Assembly: GCA_965227145.1 (NCBI GenBank) | Contig: OZ245730.1 | Coordinates: forward strand, 2,170,001 to 2,234,000 | DNA: 64,000 nucleotides | DNA from: JACKAQ01 sp965227145 | Lineage (GTDB): Bacteria > Calditrichota > Calditrichia > RBG-13-44-9 > J075 | Direction: 5' to 3' | Shown: one piece after another, positions 1 through 8,722 of the stretch | How positions within the stretch are numbered: the first letter of the stretch is position 1 | Layout of the letters: each line of letters begins with the position of its first letter | Made by a program: the position numbers and the translations under genes | Notes under the pieces: generated by a model | Databases searched by the model: none | Told to the model about the DNA's origin: nothing | What the model saw: only the letters and a program-made list of their open reading frames with translations

Positions 1-470
1 AAGGCAAAAGGTAAAAGTTAAATGCCAAAGGCTAAGAGCCAAGAGCCAAAAGCCAAGAGCCAAGAGCCAAAAGCCAAAAGCCAAGAGCCAAGAGCCAAAA
101 GCCAAGAGCCAAAAGCCAAAAGCCAAGAGCCAAAAGCCAAAAGCCAAGAGCCAAGAGCCAAAAGCCAAAAGCCAAGAGCCAAGAGCCAAAAGCCAAGAGC
201 CAAAAGCCAAAAGCCAAGAGCCAAAAGCCAAAAGCCAAGAGCCAAAAGCCAAGAGCCAAGAGCCAAGAGCCAAGAGCCAAGAGCCAAGAGCCAAAAGCCA
301 AAAGCCAAGAGCCAAGAGCCAAGAGCCAAAAGCCAAGAGCCAAGAGCCAAACGCCAAACGCCAAACGCCAAAAGCCAAATACCAAATTCCAAATGAAAAG
401 CCAAAAGCCAAAAGCCAAACGCCAAAAGCCAAAAGCCAAACGCCAAACGCCAAACGCCAAACGCCAAAAG
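1..470. repeat. Heptamer tandem repeat array
   Basis: About 63 head-to-tail copies of a 7-bp unit, mainly CCAAAAG and CCAAGAG, with CCAAACG towards the right end. The clean array runs from about 22 to 470 and is interrupted near 376-400 by degenerate units. Because 7 is not a multiple of 3, the array translates as a 7-residue repeat in every frame and stays open on both strands, so the long apparent reading frames (AKSQEPK-like on plus, LLALGSW-like on minus) are by-products. It lies just upstream of the peroxidase gene. Copy number probably varies between strains. Confidence 0.93.
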
Positions 471-529
471 CATTATCATATATAACTTCTCAACAACCAA
501 ATGCATCAACTAAGAAACGGAGTATTCCT

Positions 530-1588
530 ATGATTCAGAAACCTTTGTTGGTATTAACAGCTGTGCTGGCTGTGTTTTTTGTGCTGGGTTGCGGTAATCA
601 GCAACAGCCGGAGGTATCCAAAGTGCAAATCCCGGCTGAAAAACTTAATCCCTACCAGCCGCTCCCGGATATCGTCATTTCGGAGAACAATCCGCTGACC
701 CCGGAAAAGATCGAACTGGGGCGCATGCTCTATTTCGATAAGCGGCTCTCCAAAAGTCATGAGTTCTCCTGTAATTCCTGTCACGATTTAAAAACCTATG
801 GCGTGGACAATTCCCCGGTTTCTACCGGTCACAAAAACCAGACCGGCACCCGCAATTCGCCAACGGTGTATAATGCTGCCGGACATATCGCGCAATTTTG
901 GGACGGTCGCGCGATGGATGTGGAAGAACAAGCCAAAGGACCAGTGCTGAATCCGGTGGAAATGGGAATGCCCAGCGAAGCCCGGGTAGTGAAAACCCTG
1001 CAATCCATGCCCGGATATGTGGACGCTTTCCGGAAAGCCTTCCCGGATGAGCCAAATCCCATCACTTTTGACAATATGGCTAAAGCGATCGGCGCGTTTG
1101 AGCGGAAGCTGATTACCCCGTCGCGCTGGGATGAATTTCTGAACGGCACGGAAACCGCTATTACAGATGAGGAAAAGAACGGCTTTATCAAGTTTGTGGA
1201 AGTTGGCTGTGTCGCCTGCCACAACGGACCGTATCTCGGCGGCAACGCATTCCAGAAACTTGGACTGATCAACAACTGGCCCGGCAACGAAGATCCGGGA
1301 CGCCTGCTGGCAACGCATAACGAACTTGATGAAGACAAATTCAAGGTGGCCAGTTTGCGTAATGTTGAAAAAACAGCGCCGTATCTGCACGATGGCAGCA
1401 TTGCAGATCTGGAAACGGCGGTGAAAATGATGGCGGAATACCAGCTCGATCAAACCCTCTCCGATGAAGACAGTAAAGCGATTGTGAGTTTCCTGAAATC
1501 GCTGACCGGCAAACTGCCCGAAGCCTATATTCAGGAACCGCAACTACCGGAAAGCACGCCGGAAACACCGCTGCCCGAAATGGATTAA
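530..1588 (+). CDS. Di-haem cytochrome c peroxidase (CcpA/MauG family) lipoprotein
   Basis: Predicted periplasmic di-haem c-type peroxidase reducing H2O2 with electrons from small cytochromes or quinol pathways, or a MauG-like relative. The N-terminus is a lipoprotein signal with the lipobox cysteine at residue 21, so it is probably membrane anchored. Two CxxCH haem sites are visible: C81-N-S-C84-H85 in the N-terminal domain and C227-V-A-C230-H231 in the C-terminal domain. The length of 352 residues is normal for the family. The C-terminus is rich in proline and glutamate. The gene stands alone, between the heptamer array and a repeat-rich region. Whether it is a true peroxidase or a MauG-like oxidase cannot be settled from sequence alone. 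Confidence 0.92.
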   Translation: MIQKPLLVLTAVLAVFFVLGCGNQQQPEVSKVQIPAEKLNPYQPLPDIVISENNPLTPEKIELGRMLYFDKRLSKSHEFSCNSCHDLKTYGVDNSPVSTGHKNQTGTRNSPTVYNAAGHIAQFWDGRAMDVEEQAKGPVLNPVEMGMPSEARVVKTLQSMPGYVDAFRKAFPDEPNPITFDNMAKAIGAFERKLITPSRWDEFLNGTETAITDEEKNGFIKFVEVGCVACHNGPYLGGNAFQKLGLINNWPGNEDPGRLLATHNELDEDKFKVASLRNVEKTAPYLHDGSIADLETAVKMMAEYQLDQTLSDEDSKAIVSFLKSLTGKLPEAYIQEPQLPESTPETPLPEMD

Positions 1589-1744
1589 TCCCGGCGCAGA
1601 TTCGCGTTGGGATCGCAACTATGCGATCTCTGTTTTGCCGCGGATTTCCACGGATGTTTGCGGATGAATTTATCGGCGTTCCAGGCAGGAGCCTGGAACG
1701 AGGAAACAAACGCATACATACAGTTGCCTGTAACGAGGCATAGA

Positions 1745-2804
1745 AAGCCCCCTTCTTTTTCAAGAGAAGGGGGTTGGGGGATGAGTATCTTTGTCTTTAT
1801 AAATGCCGCGGATTTTCGCAGATGTTCGCGGATGAATTATACGGCGTTCCAGGCAGGAGCCTGGAACGAGGTGGGAGCAAATGGCATTCCAGGCAGGAGC
1901 CTGGAACGAGGAAGGAGCAAACGGCATTCCAGGCAGGAGCCTGGAACGAGGCTTAGAAAAGCCCCCTTCTTTTTCAAGAGAAGGGGGTTGGGGGATGAGT
2001 TTCTGTTTTTATAAACGGTCATTCAAAATGCCGCGGATTTGCACGGATATTCGCGGATGAATTTATCGGCATTCCAGGCAGGAGCCTGGAACGAGGTGGG
2101 AGCAAACGGCGTTCCAGGCAGGAGCCTGGAACGAGGAAACAAACGCATACATACATTCCCTACGGTTCAGCGCAGAAATACGATTCGCATTTGAAGATGA
2201 AATTTGCCGATTACTTGTTTAATAATTTGGCACAGGTTATATTGTATCTGTGGGTGACGATACTGATTTACTTTGTGTGAAATCTTAAGTGACGTATCTA
2301 CAGTTGTTTACTCAAATTCAGGTTTTTAACCGTCTCATTCCGACACGTTTCACGTCTTATTTTTAAGCTTCTGCTATACACCCACATACGTGGCAAAAAC
2401 ACGTTATCTCTTCTTTCATCATTTGCACCGCTCAACAACAACAATTGCATCGCGCAATTGATTTATATACAAGCATTTACCGGTATCGCCGGAAACAATG
2501 GTTTGTATTGAGAACCTGCCAAGGAAAGAGGTGCAGTATGGTATCTTTTATCATTTTGATTGCATTTATCGCTTTTGTGGTTTGGGGAATCACTTCGATT
2601 TTAAAACATCAATAATTACAGACGGTTTCGTTCTCTATGGTTTCGCGGAGATTTGCATAGGGAATGCATGTTTGCGTTCCGGTGTTTGCCGCGGATTTTC
2701 ACGGATGTTCGCGGATGTATTATACGGCATTCCAGGCGGAGCCTAGAACGAGGCATAAAAAAGCCCCCTTCTTTTTCAAGAGAAGGGGGTTGGGGGATGA
2801 GTTT
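1745..2804. repeat. CCCCCTTCTTTTTCAAGAGA hairpin repeat, three copies
   Basis: Three nearly identical segments of about 42 bp occur at 1745-1787, 1959-2002 and 2761-2804. Each has a CCCCCTTCT...AGAAGGGGG stem followed by TTGGGGGATGAGT. They are interleaved with the other repeat families of this region. Confidence 0.85.
2538..2615 (+). CDS. Possible 25-residue single-span membrane peptide
   Basis: ATG at 2538 is preceded by a good ribosome site (AAGGAAAGAGG, ending about 6 bases upstream) and opens a 25-codon frame ending in TAA. The product is almost entirely one hydrophobic helix (MVSFIILIAFIAFVVWG) with a short basic tail (SILKHQ). It sits in a gap with none of the surrounding repeats, which fits a real small gene. 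No family is recognised. It could equally be a chance frame. Confidence 0.4.
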   Translation: MVSFIILIAFIAFVVWGITSILKHQ

Positions 2805-3156
2805 CTGTTTGTCCTTGTTGCCGCGGATTTTCGCGGAGGGTCGCGGATGAATTATACTGCGTTCCAGGCAGGAGCCTGGAACGAGGTGGGAACGGTTGTT
2901 TTAAATGCCGCGGATTTACGCGGAGGGGCTCGGATGATAAACAACGGCATTCCAGGCAGGAGCCTGGAACGAGGTGGGAGGTGGGAATTTAGCAGAATTA
3001 TGTCTTGAATATATAAGGGGGGCTAAATATATTAAGGGCGGCTTTGTCAACCGTTCGGAATTATGTCGAATCCTTCGCTGACAAATGATTCTATTCTGCA
3101 CCTGCCACTACCAAAATAATTTCAGTTTTATATAAGTATCTTAACCGGGGAATATT

Positions 3157-4113
3157 TTGAAACAAACAACAATATTAGGACACAGCACGTTTGAGATTAA
3201 CCGTATCGGGCTCGGATGCATGGGCATGTCGGAGTTTTATGGGACGTTTGATGAGAAAGAATCCATCAAAACCTTGCATAAAGCGCTTGACATGGGGGTC
3301 AATTTTTTTGACACGGCAGATATGTATGGTTCCGGGGCAAATGAACAATTGTTGGGAAAAGCATTTAAAGGGCGTTGGGATGACTTGATTTTAGCGACCA
3401 AATTTGCCGTGATGCGTGGACCAAATGGTGAATTTCTCGGACTGAACGGCAAACCGGAATATATCCGGCAAGCATGTGACAACAGTCTTCAAAATTTGGG
3501 CGTTGAGGTGATTGATTTGTACTACATGCACCGGAAAGACCCATCGGTGGAAATCGAAGAAATTGTAGGGACTATGGCGGAGCTGGTCAAACAGGGAAAG
3601 GTGAAAACCATTGGTCTTTCTGAGGTTGATCCGGAAACCATCCGAAGAGCTCATGCCGTTCATCCCATAACAGCCTTGCAAACGGAATATTCCCTGTGGA
3701 GTCGCGAACCGGAAAATGAGCTATTGGATGTTTGCAAAGAACTCGGTATCACTTTTGTCGCATACAGTCCTCTGGGACGAGGATTTTTGACCGGTGCCAT
3801 AAAAAGCCGTGCTGATCTTGAAGCCGGTGATTTTCGTTTAGGCAATCCGCGTTTTACGGATGAAGCCATCAAGAAAAATGTAAAGTTTGTTGAGGTTATT
3901 GACCAAATGGCGCAACGCAAAGGTGTAACCAAAGCACAAATTGCTTTAGCCTGGATATTGAGCCAGAATGATGAAATTGCTACCATTCCCGGTACCCGGA
4001 AAATTCATCGGCTGGAAGAAAATCTGGGCGCATTTCAAGTAACGTTAACCCCTGTGGAGCTTGCGGAAATTGAAGAAAATACCCCTCAAACAACCGTTGG
4101 TGAACGGTATTAA
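3157..4113 (+). CDS. Aldo/keto reductase
   Basis: NAD(P)H-dependent oxidoreductase of the AKR superfamily with a TIM-barrel fold, closest in style to the YhdN/IolS/AKR13 group. The catalytic tetrad is visible: D52 and Y57 (FFDTADMYG), K82 (LATKF) and H125 (YYMHRKD). The cofactor-binding end (IPGTRKIHRLEEN, near residues 276-288) is also present. The length of 318 residues is normal. The first codon is TTG with a weak GGGGAA upstream, and the sequence after it (MKQTTILG) matches typical family starts. The physiological substrate cannot be inferred. The gene is flanked on both sides by repeat-rich non-coding DNA. Confidence 0.9.
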   Translation: MKQTTILGHSTFEINRIGLGCMGMSEFYGTFDEKESIKTLHKALDMGVNFFDTADMYGSGANEQLLGKAFKGRWDDLILATKFAVMRGPNGEFLGLNGKPEYIRQACDNSLQNLGVEVIDLYYMHRKDPSVEIEEIVGTMAELVKQGKVKTIGLSEVDPETIRRAHAVHPITALQTEYSLWSREPENELLDVCKELGITFVAYSPLGRGFLTGAIKSRADLEAGDFRLGNPRFTDEAIKKNVKFVEVIDQMAQRKGVTKAQIALAWILSQNDEIATIPGTRKIHRLEENLGAFQVTLTPVELAEIEENTPQTTVGERY

Positions 4114-5193
4114 CGGATGTGTAGGTGTCAGATTGTTTTAAGCTGAAAAACCGATTTAACCACAGGGAACGCTGAGCGCGCAGAGAGCCCTGAGGTAAGT
4201 GGGCACACAAATTTAATTTGATGTTTTACGAATGTCATCCTGAGTCCCGAGAATCGGGAAAGGATAAATTCAATATAAATAGAGGCTTCGACGTAGTTTA
4301 TCTGAGCTAGCCGAAGGGCTCAGCCTGACAATATCTAAACCGCTTATTATCAATTTATTTCTGTCGAGGCGCTTATTTGTTTTTTAATGAGTTTAGACTC
4401 AGTGATCTTTGCGCGCTCATGCCGAAGGCACCACTTCGTGGGCGGTTAACAAAAATGAAACTAACCTTTATTGAGAATTGCTACAGACAGTACGTCCGTG
4501 ACGGGGATAACTGCACAGAGCAACGGACCTCACCCCCAACCCCTCTCCTTAAAGGAGAGGGGAGTAAGAATCAAAATTGTATTGTTTGAAAAAACGCCGT
4601 AGGGGTGGGCTGTTTGTAGATAAAAGAGCTATAAACATGTCACCCCTCCGGGGTTTTTGGGACGCTTTGGGAATACGTTGGCTATAAACATGTCACCCCT
4701 CCGGGGTTTTGGAACGTCTTGGGAATGCATGGCTATAAACATGTCACCCCTCCGGGGTTTTGGGTTGTTCGGTGATTTCTGGATGTGACCGGAACATCGT
4801 AGATGTTCCATTATTGTAGTCACGGTATTATAAATTGGTATCCGACCCTCGTAGAGGGTCAATAGCGGATGAAAGCCGAAACCCCGCGAGATGGGATGTT
4901 ATCGTTCAGTTAAATTACAGGTAGTGTTAGATATTGAGTGATTTAATATACCTTAAAGACGAGATTCTTCGTTCCCGGCAAGCCGGGACTTCTCAGAATG
5001 ACCACAATGTCATGTTGAGGAGTGGCACGAAGTGCTCCCTTTTCCGAAGGAACCGCTTTGCGGCAGGAAAACGACGAAGCATCTGAGTTCTGAGATATCT
5101 ACCAAATAGTGACACTACCGGTTTTTTGTATTTGGGTTTTGGAATTTCAGTTGTTATTCCGATTTATCCACACCATACTACATAGAGCCACAA
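4114..5193. other. Repeat-rich intergenic region, no gene supported
   Basis: About 1.1 kb holding three copies of the ATGTCACCCCTCCGGGG repeat, one AAGCAACGGACCTCACCCCC-type unit, one GGAACATCGTAGATGTTCC unit, a stretch near 4158-4202 of the ACCACAGGGAACGCTGAGCG type, and a segment near 4960-5090 with GAATGACC/ACGAAGC words. The short reading frames here are repeat translations. Confidence 0.7.
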
Positions 5194-6257
5194 TTGTTGA
5201 TGGGTGCCAAAACCGGAAATAAATTTGCTATGGATAAACAACACCTCGAAAACCTGCTGTTTAAATGGGACAACAAACACACGGACTATTTAAACAGCAT
5301 ATATCATGCTAATATCCACAATCCTTCCTTTATCTATTTATTGATTGATCTATATTTGACCAATACCCAATTAGGACTTTCGTCAAGTTGGCTGATCAAG
5401 CATTATTGTGACACCGGCGAAACACTGACGCAGGTTCAGGTTGAACAGATTTTAAACAACCTTGACGCATTAACAGATTGGGGTAGCCGGCTTCATATCC
5501 TTCAAATCATTCCAAAAATTCAATTAACAGAACACCTCGCAGGGCAGATAGAACCGGAAATACGAAAGTTGCTTAAATCTGATAACAAGTTTGTGAAAGC
5601 GGCTGCATACGAAGCCTGTTTTGAGGTTGTGCAGATAATTCCCGAATTACGCAATGAGTTTAAACGCATTTGTGAGGGTGCTTTGGCAAGCGAAAGTGCT
5701 TCCGTAAAGGTTAAGATAAAAAGAATATTGAATAATTTATAAGCAATTGATAACATTGGCTGTGGCAAATACGGGCTAAGGTCTGGCAATAAGCGTGTCA
5801 CCCCTCCGGGGTTTTGTGACGCTTTGGGAATACATTGGCTATAAACATGTCACCCCTCCGGGGTTTTAGTTGTTTTTTTTATTCGCATGGCTACAGGCAG
5901 TACGCCCCTGACGGGGCTAATTGCACTAAGCAACGGACCTCACCCCCTTAAAGGAGAGGGGCGCAAGAATCGAAATTGCATTGGTTGAAAAACGCCGTAG
6001 GCGTGGGCTGTCTGTAGATAAAAGAGCTATAAACATGTCACCCCTCCGAGGTTTTTGGGACGCTTTGGGAATACATTGGCTATAAACATGTCACTCCTCC
6101 GGGGTTTTGGGTTGTTTTGGGTATTGTCGAGCTATAAACATGTTACCCCTCCGGGGTTTGTCTGGTTTTATTATCTGCTTAGCTACAGGCAGTACGCCCC
6201 TGACGGGGCTAATTGCACTAAGCAACGGACCTCACCCCCTTAAAGGAGAGGGGCGCA
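4480..6257. repeat. CTACAGGCAGTACGCCCCTG composite repeat, three copies
   Basis: Three related segments at about 4480-4564, 5889-5964 and 6180-6257 contain CTACAGGCAGTACG, a CCCCTGACGGGG palindrome, AGCAACGGACCTCACCCC and a CTTAAAGGAGAGGGG end. The first copy is slightly longer, with an extra CAACCCCTCTC. The last two are nearly identical over about 75 bp. Confidence 0.85.
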
Positions 6258-6300
6258 AGTATCGAATTGGCTATATGTATGTCACCCTTCCGGAGATTTT
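4628..6300. repeat. ATGTCACCCCTCCGGGGTTT dispersed repeat, nine copies
   Basis: A unit of about 31 bp, GCTATAAAC followed by ATGTCACCCCTCCGGGGTTTT, occurs at 4628-4658, 4681-4711, 4732-4762, 5794-5817 (shortened left end), 5838-5867, 6026-6055, 6079-6110, 6131-6160 and about 6269-6300 (diverged). The CCCC-TC-CGGGG core is a small palindrome. Several copies are spaced about 50 bp apart with similar intervening sequence (GGACGCTTTGGGAATAC), so the larger repeat unit is about 50 bp. The array is split in two by the gene at 5230-5742. Confidence 0.9.
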
Positions 6301-6394
6301 TTTAGCGCCGGATAAGGTGGCGGAACATCGTAGATGTTCCATTATTGTAGTCACGTATTACAAAACAGGTGTCTGACCCTCGTAGAGGGTCAAT
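4791..6394. repeat. GGAACATCGTAGATGTTCC composite repeat, two copies
   Basis: Copies at 4791-4863 and 6322-6394 each combine the palindrome GGAACATCGTAGATGTTCC, the spacer ATTATTGTAGTCACG and a second palindrome GACCCTCGTAGAGGGTC. A single diverged left half (GGAACATCGGGGTGTTCCATT) recurs near 15878-15898. Confidence 0.85.
5230..5742 (+). CDS. Hypothetical alpha-helical protein (HEAT-like)
   Basis: A 170-residue soluble protein predicted to be nearly all helical. Its C-terminal half (from about residue 95, with helical blocks ending in the acid-rich NEFKRICEGALASESASVK segment) has the paired-helix look of HEAT/ARM repeats. Upstream starts are possible at 5194 (TTG) and 5200 (ATG); 5230 is chosen because MDKQHLENLL looks like a natural N-terminus, but no ribosome site decides between them. 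There is no signal peptide or catalytic motif. Its neighbours are only repeats, so context gives no function. Confidence 0.6.
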   Translation: MDKQHLENLLFKWDNKHTDYLNSIYHANIHNPSFIYLLIDLYLTNTQLGLSSSWLIKHYCDTGETLTQVQVEQILNNLDALTDWGSRLHILQIIPKIQLTEHLAGQIEPEIRKLLKSDNKFVKAAAYEACFEVVQIIPELRNEFKRICEGALASESASVKVKIKRILNNL

Positions 6395-6448
6395 GGCTTA
6401 AATTCAGCGCAGCACATCATTTAATAAAAAAACAAGGTCCTGAAAAAC
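5743..6448. other. Repeat-rich intergenic region, no gene supported
   Basis: About 700 bp filled by six ATGTCACCCC repeats, two CTACAGGCAGTACG composite repeats and one GGAACATCGTAG composite repeat. The last 50 bases before the serine hydrolase are free of repeats and probably hold its promoter, though no clear promoter boxes were recognised. Confidence 0.7.
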
Positions 6449-7489
6449 ATGACAAAAAAACAAACCACATTAATTATCAGAATCATATTGCTTGTCGGAA
6501 CGATTATCTCCCTGTTTTTTGTGCCATGGCCGTTGGTAAAGGCGTGGATAACGCCACTGCCCGATACCGTTCAGGAACAGGTCACGGATGCCATCGGGCT
6601 TGGGTTTGACGGTATCATTGTTTATGTCGATGAGGGCGGAAAAGCGCCTGCTTTTTACGCTGCCGGCTGGAAAAACCGGGAAAACAACATACCCGCCGAT
6701 CCGCATGACTTATTCAAGATTGCCAGTATCGGCAAATTATATGATGCCGTTGCGACTACCAAACTGGTCGCTGCCAATCGCCTGTCATTGGATAAAACGC
6801 TTGCCGATTACTTTCCGGAGCTGGCGGGACGAATTGAAAATGCCGAAAAAATCACCTTGCGATTGATGATACAGCATCGCAGCGGTATTCCCAACCTGAC
6901 AGAAACCCCAAACTTTTGGATAAATCCACCCAAAAGCAGCCAGGAAGCGCTTGAACGGGTGCTGGATTTACCGGCTAACTTTGAACCGGATACCGACTAT
7001 GAATATTCAAATACGAATTATTTGCTGATTTCCCTGCTCATCGAAAAGGTAACGGGGCAAAGCAAATTCCAATACATCAAATCGGCTATATTGGACCGCC
7101 TCGGGCTAAACAACACCTTTGGCTCGATTCATGACGTAAATATGGACGATCTAATGAGTGGTTACTATGTCGGCGTTCCGGAGGATATCAAAACGGCTGA
7201 TTATGGCTCAATGATCGCGACAGCAGAAGATGTGGGTATATTCCTGCGGGCATTAAACGATGGCTCATTGTTTGATGATGGGGAGCAGGACATCTATTCC
7301 TCAATTTACAAATTTAACCATACGGGGTTGATTCCCGGTTACCAGAGCATCGCAGAATACCACAAAGACATCGACACGGTTGTTATTCTATTTATGAACA
7401 CCACTAATTTTGACGGATACAACTGGAATTTATCGGAAATTGTATATAACCGTATTGTGAAAATAGTGAGAAGTCAGACAAAGGGGTAG
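6449..7489 (+). CDS. Serine hydrolase, beta-lactamase/penicillin-binding class C family
   Basis: Exported or membrane-anchored member of the PF00144 serine hydrolases (class C beta-lactamases, D-amino peptidases, esterases). An N-terminal hydrophobic segment (about residues 9-30) acts as a signal or anchor, so the protein probably acts in the periplasm. Three catalytic motifs are visible: S93-I-G-K96 (the SxxK nucleophile), Y186-S-N188 (YxN) and H291-T-G293 (the KTG equivalent). The length of 346 residues is normal. The substrate is unknown; antibiotic resistance should not be assumed, because most of this family act on peptides or esters. No operon partner. Confidence 0.9.
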   Translation: MTKKQTTLIIRIILLVGTIISLFFVPWPLVKAWITPLPDTVQEQVTDAIGLGFDGIIVYVDEGGKAPAFYAAGWKNRENNIPADPHDLFKIASIGKLYDAVATTKLVAANRLSLDKTLADYFPELAGRIENAEKITLRLMIQHRSGIPNLTETPNFWINPPKSSQEALERVLDLPANFEPDTDYEYSNTNYLLISLLIEKVTGQSKFQYIKSAILDRLGLNNTFGSIHDVNMDDLMSGYYVGVPEDIKTADYGSMIATAEDVGIFLRALNDGSLFDDGEQDIYSSIYKFNHTGLIPGYQSIAEYHKDIDTVVILFMNTTNFDGYNWNLSEIVYNRIVKIVRSQTKG

Positions 7490-7831
7490 GGCACTATATA
7501 TTGGATAGCTTTATTGATCCGTGAATAAATTTAAGTAAACATACGCAATCATTCAGAACCTATTTATTTTCCAGATTCCGGAACAGAAAGATTTAACCGC
7601 GGCGAACGCGGCGGAGGGACATGTTTTTACCGCTGCGCCCGCTGCGAAGCCTTTGCGGTCCGCTGCGGTTCTGGTTTTTTGTTCGATTTAACGGTTGATG
7701 AATACTTAACCACCGATCGCATAAAAAACCGGAATCTATCGTCAATAACAAATCCTTTTCTCAACTTCATTCACGGATCAATATAAGCGCAATACCACAT
7801 GACAGAAAACAAGACAGGAGTCATTTGATAT
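7490..7831. other. Intergenic region with an imperfect inverted repeat
   Basis: 342 bp without a supported gene. Bases 7595-7670 begin AACCGCGGCG and end CGCTGCGGTT, giving an imperfect GC-rich hairpin related in wording to the ACCACAGGGAACGC segment near 4158. A reasonable ribosome site (ACAGGAG) for the next gene lies at 7814-7820. Confidence 0.6.
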
Positions 7832-8197
7832 ATGAGCAATACAAGCCATCACGATGAACGGATTGCCAACATGACATTTGCCTCGGTATTTCCGCACTAT
7901 GTTACCAAAGTCGAAAAGAAAGGCAGAACGACCGCGGAATTACACCAGGTCATTGAGTGGCTGACCGGTTATGATGAACAACAGCTGCAATCGCTTATTG
8001 AAGCAAAAGTGACCTTTGAGAAATTCTTTCAGGATGCGGTATTAAATCCCAACGCCCACCTGATCACAGGCGTCATCTGCGGCTATCGGGTGGAGGATAT
8101 CGAAAACCCCATAACCCGACAGGTGCGGTACCTTGACAAGTTGGTGGATGAATTGGCAAAAGGGCGCAAGATGGAGAAGATTTTGCGGAGTGCCTAA
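7832..8197 (+). CDS. DUF2200 family protein
   Basis: A small soluble protein of 121 residues that matches the conserved DUF2200 pattern throughout: SFAxVxPHY-like opening (ASVFPHYVTKVEKKGRTTAE), the WLTGYD block, the ITGVICGYRVE block and the C-terminal DKLVDELAKGRKMEKIL. The function of the family is not established. The ATG at 7832 has a ribosome site (AGGAG) about 12 bases upstream; a later start is less likely. It is followed 37 bases downstream by a small membrane protein gene on the same strand, and the two may be co-transcribed. Confidence 0.85.
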   Translation: MSNTSHHDERIANMTFASVFPHYVTKVEKKGRTTAELHQVIEWLTGYDEQQLQSLIEAKVTFEKFFQDAVLNPNAHLITGVICGYRVEDIENPITRQVRYLDKLVDELAKGRKMEKILRSA

Positions 8198-8234
8198 CAG
8201 CGGAATTGTTTTCCCAAACGCATGAGCTGCAACC

Positions 8235-8621
8235 ATGAACAGTAAATACCTGAATATCGCGCTGATCCTGACCTCATTTGTTGGATACCTGGAATGGGGC
8301 GGCGGCAACAGCATGTTCCTGTGGCAGGGTGAGATTGAAATCATCGTAAAGCTGTTCACTAATCCCGGGTCTGCCATTCACCCGTTTACCGTGCTCCCGT
8401 TATGCGGGCAATTGCTGCTGCTGGTTACCCTGTTTCAGCGAACGCCAAACAAATGGCTGACCTTTGCCGGAATGGGCGGGCTTGGCTTGCTGCTGGTGTT
8501 TATGTTTATCATCGGGTTGATCAGCCTGAATGCCCGGGTTACCCTGTCAACCCTGCCGTTTATGGTGACCGCTGTTCGGGTGCTGCGGCATCACCGGGCA
8601 TCACCGGCGGTAGGGGAGTGA
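8235..8621 (+). CDS. Hypothetical four-helix membrane protein
   Basis: A 128-residue hydrophobic protein with about four membrane segments, near residues 5-22, 50-70, 76-98 and 102-120. No family is recognised. It follows the DUF2200 gene closely. The C-terminus ends in a basic tail (RVLRHHRASPAVGE). Base composition is GC-rich compared with the AT-rich block starting about 70 bases downstream, so the acquired segment probably begins just after this gene. Confidence 0.65.
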   Translation: MNSKYLNIALILTSFVGYLEWGGGNSMFLWQGEIEIIVKLFTNPGSAIHPFTVLPLCGQLLLLVTLFQRTPNKWLTFAGMGGLGLLLVFMFIIGLISLNARVTLSTLPFMVTAVRVLRHHRASPAVGE

Positions 8622-8722
8622 ATGAGTCGGGTGTGGTTTGGGAGTTTGGTTTCGAGGGGGATTCGCTTAGGGTAAAATGCTTAACCTGTCACTTATACAT
8701 ACATCTTTTGTCGGAATCTGTT

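Larger units (their letters stand above)
1638..2936. repeat. GCCGCGGATT...CGCGGATGAATT element, six copies
   Basis: A roughly 33-bp element built on a repeated CGCGGAT word, starting GCCGCGGATTT and ending GCGGATGAATT, occurs at about 1638-1670, 1804-1838, 2030-2062, 2688-2722, 2820-2852 and 2907-2936. It usually precedes a copy of the TTCCAGG palindrome by 5-15 bases, so the two seem to travel as a composite unit. No coding content is supported. Confidence 0.8.
1678..2974. repeat. Dispersed palindrome family TTCCAGGCAGGAGCCTGGAA, nine copies
   Basis: A near-identical 26-bp element, a palindrome (TTCCAGGC ... GCCTGGAA) followed by CGAGG, occurs at 1678-1703, 1846-1871, 1886-1911, 1926-1951, 2071-2096, 2111-2136, 2729-2753 (diverged), 2861-2886 and 2949-2974. 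Spacing is irregular, from 14 to several hundred bases. Each copy could fold into a strong hairpin with a short loop. All copies are in the same orientation, and many follow the GCCGCGGATT element described separately. The apparent reading frames across this region consist of these repeats and are not genes. Confidence 0.9.

Noticed and set aside
22..460. Long open frames of 124-163 codons on both strands in the heptamer array
   Set aside because: A 7-bp repeat with no stop in any frame is open by construction, and the translations are plain repeats. There is no start context and no sign of selection on protein.
1607..3008. Short frames such as 1607-2014, 2653-2850 and 2664-3008
   Set aside because: They read through the dispersed palindromes and repeat the same peptide words (FQAGAWNE), so they are repeat translations.
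4628..6300. CRISPR array
   Set aside because: The ATGTCACCCC units recur, but spacing is irregular, the intervening sequence is itself repeated, and no cas gene is present.
8402..8722. N-terminal extension of the Vsr frame back to 8402
   Set aside because: The extension overlaps the membrane protein gene in another frame and has no family match; the Vsr family starts at MADNLSPKIRSKIM (8723), which has its own GGAA site.
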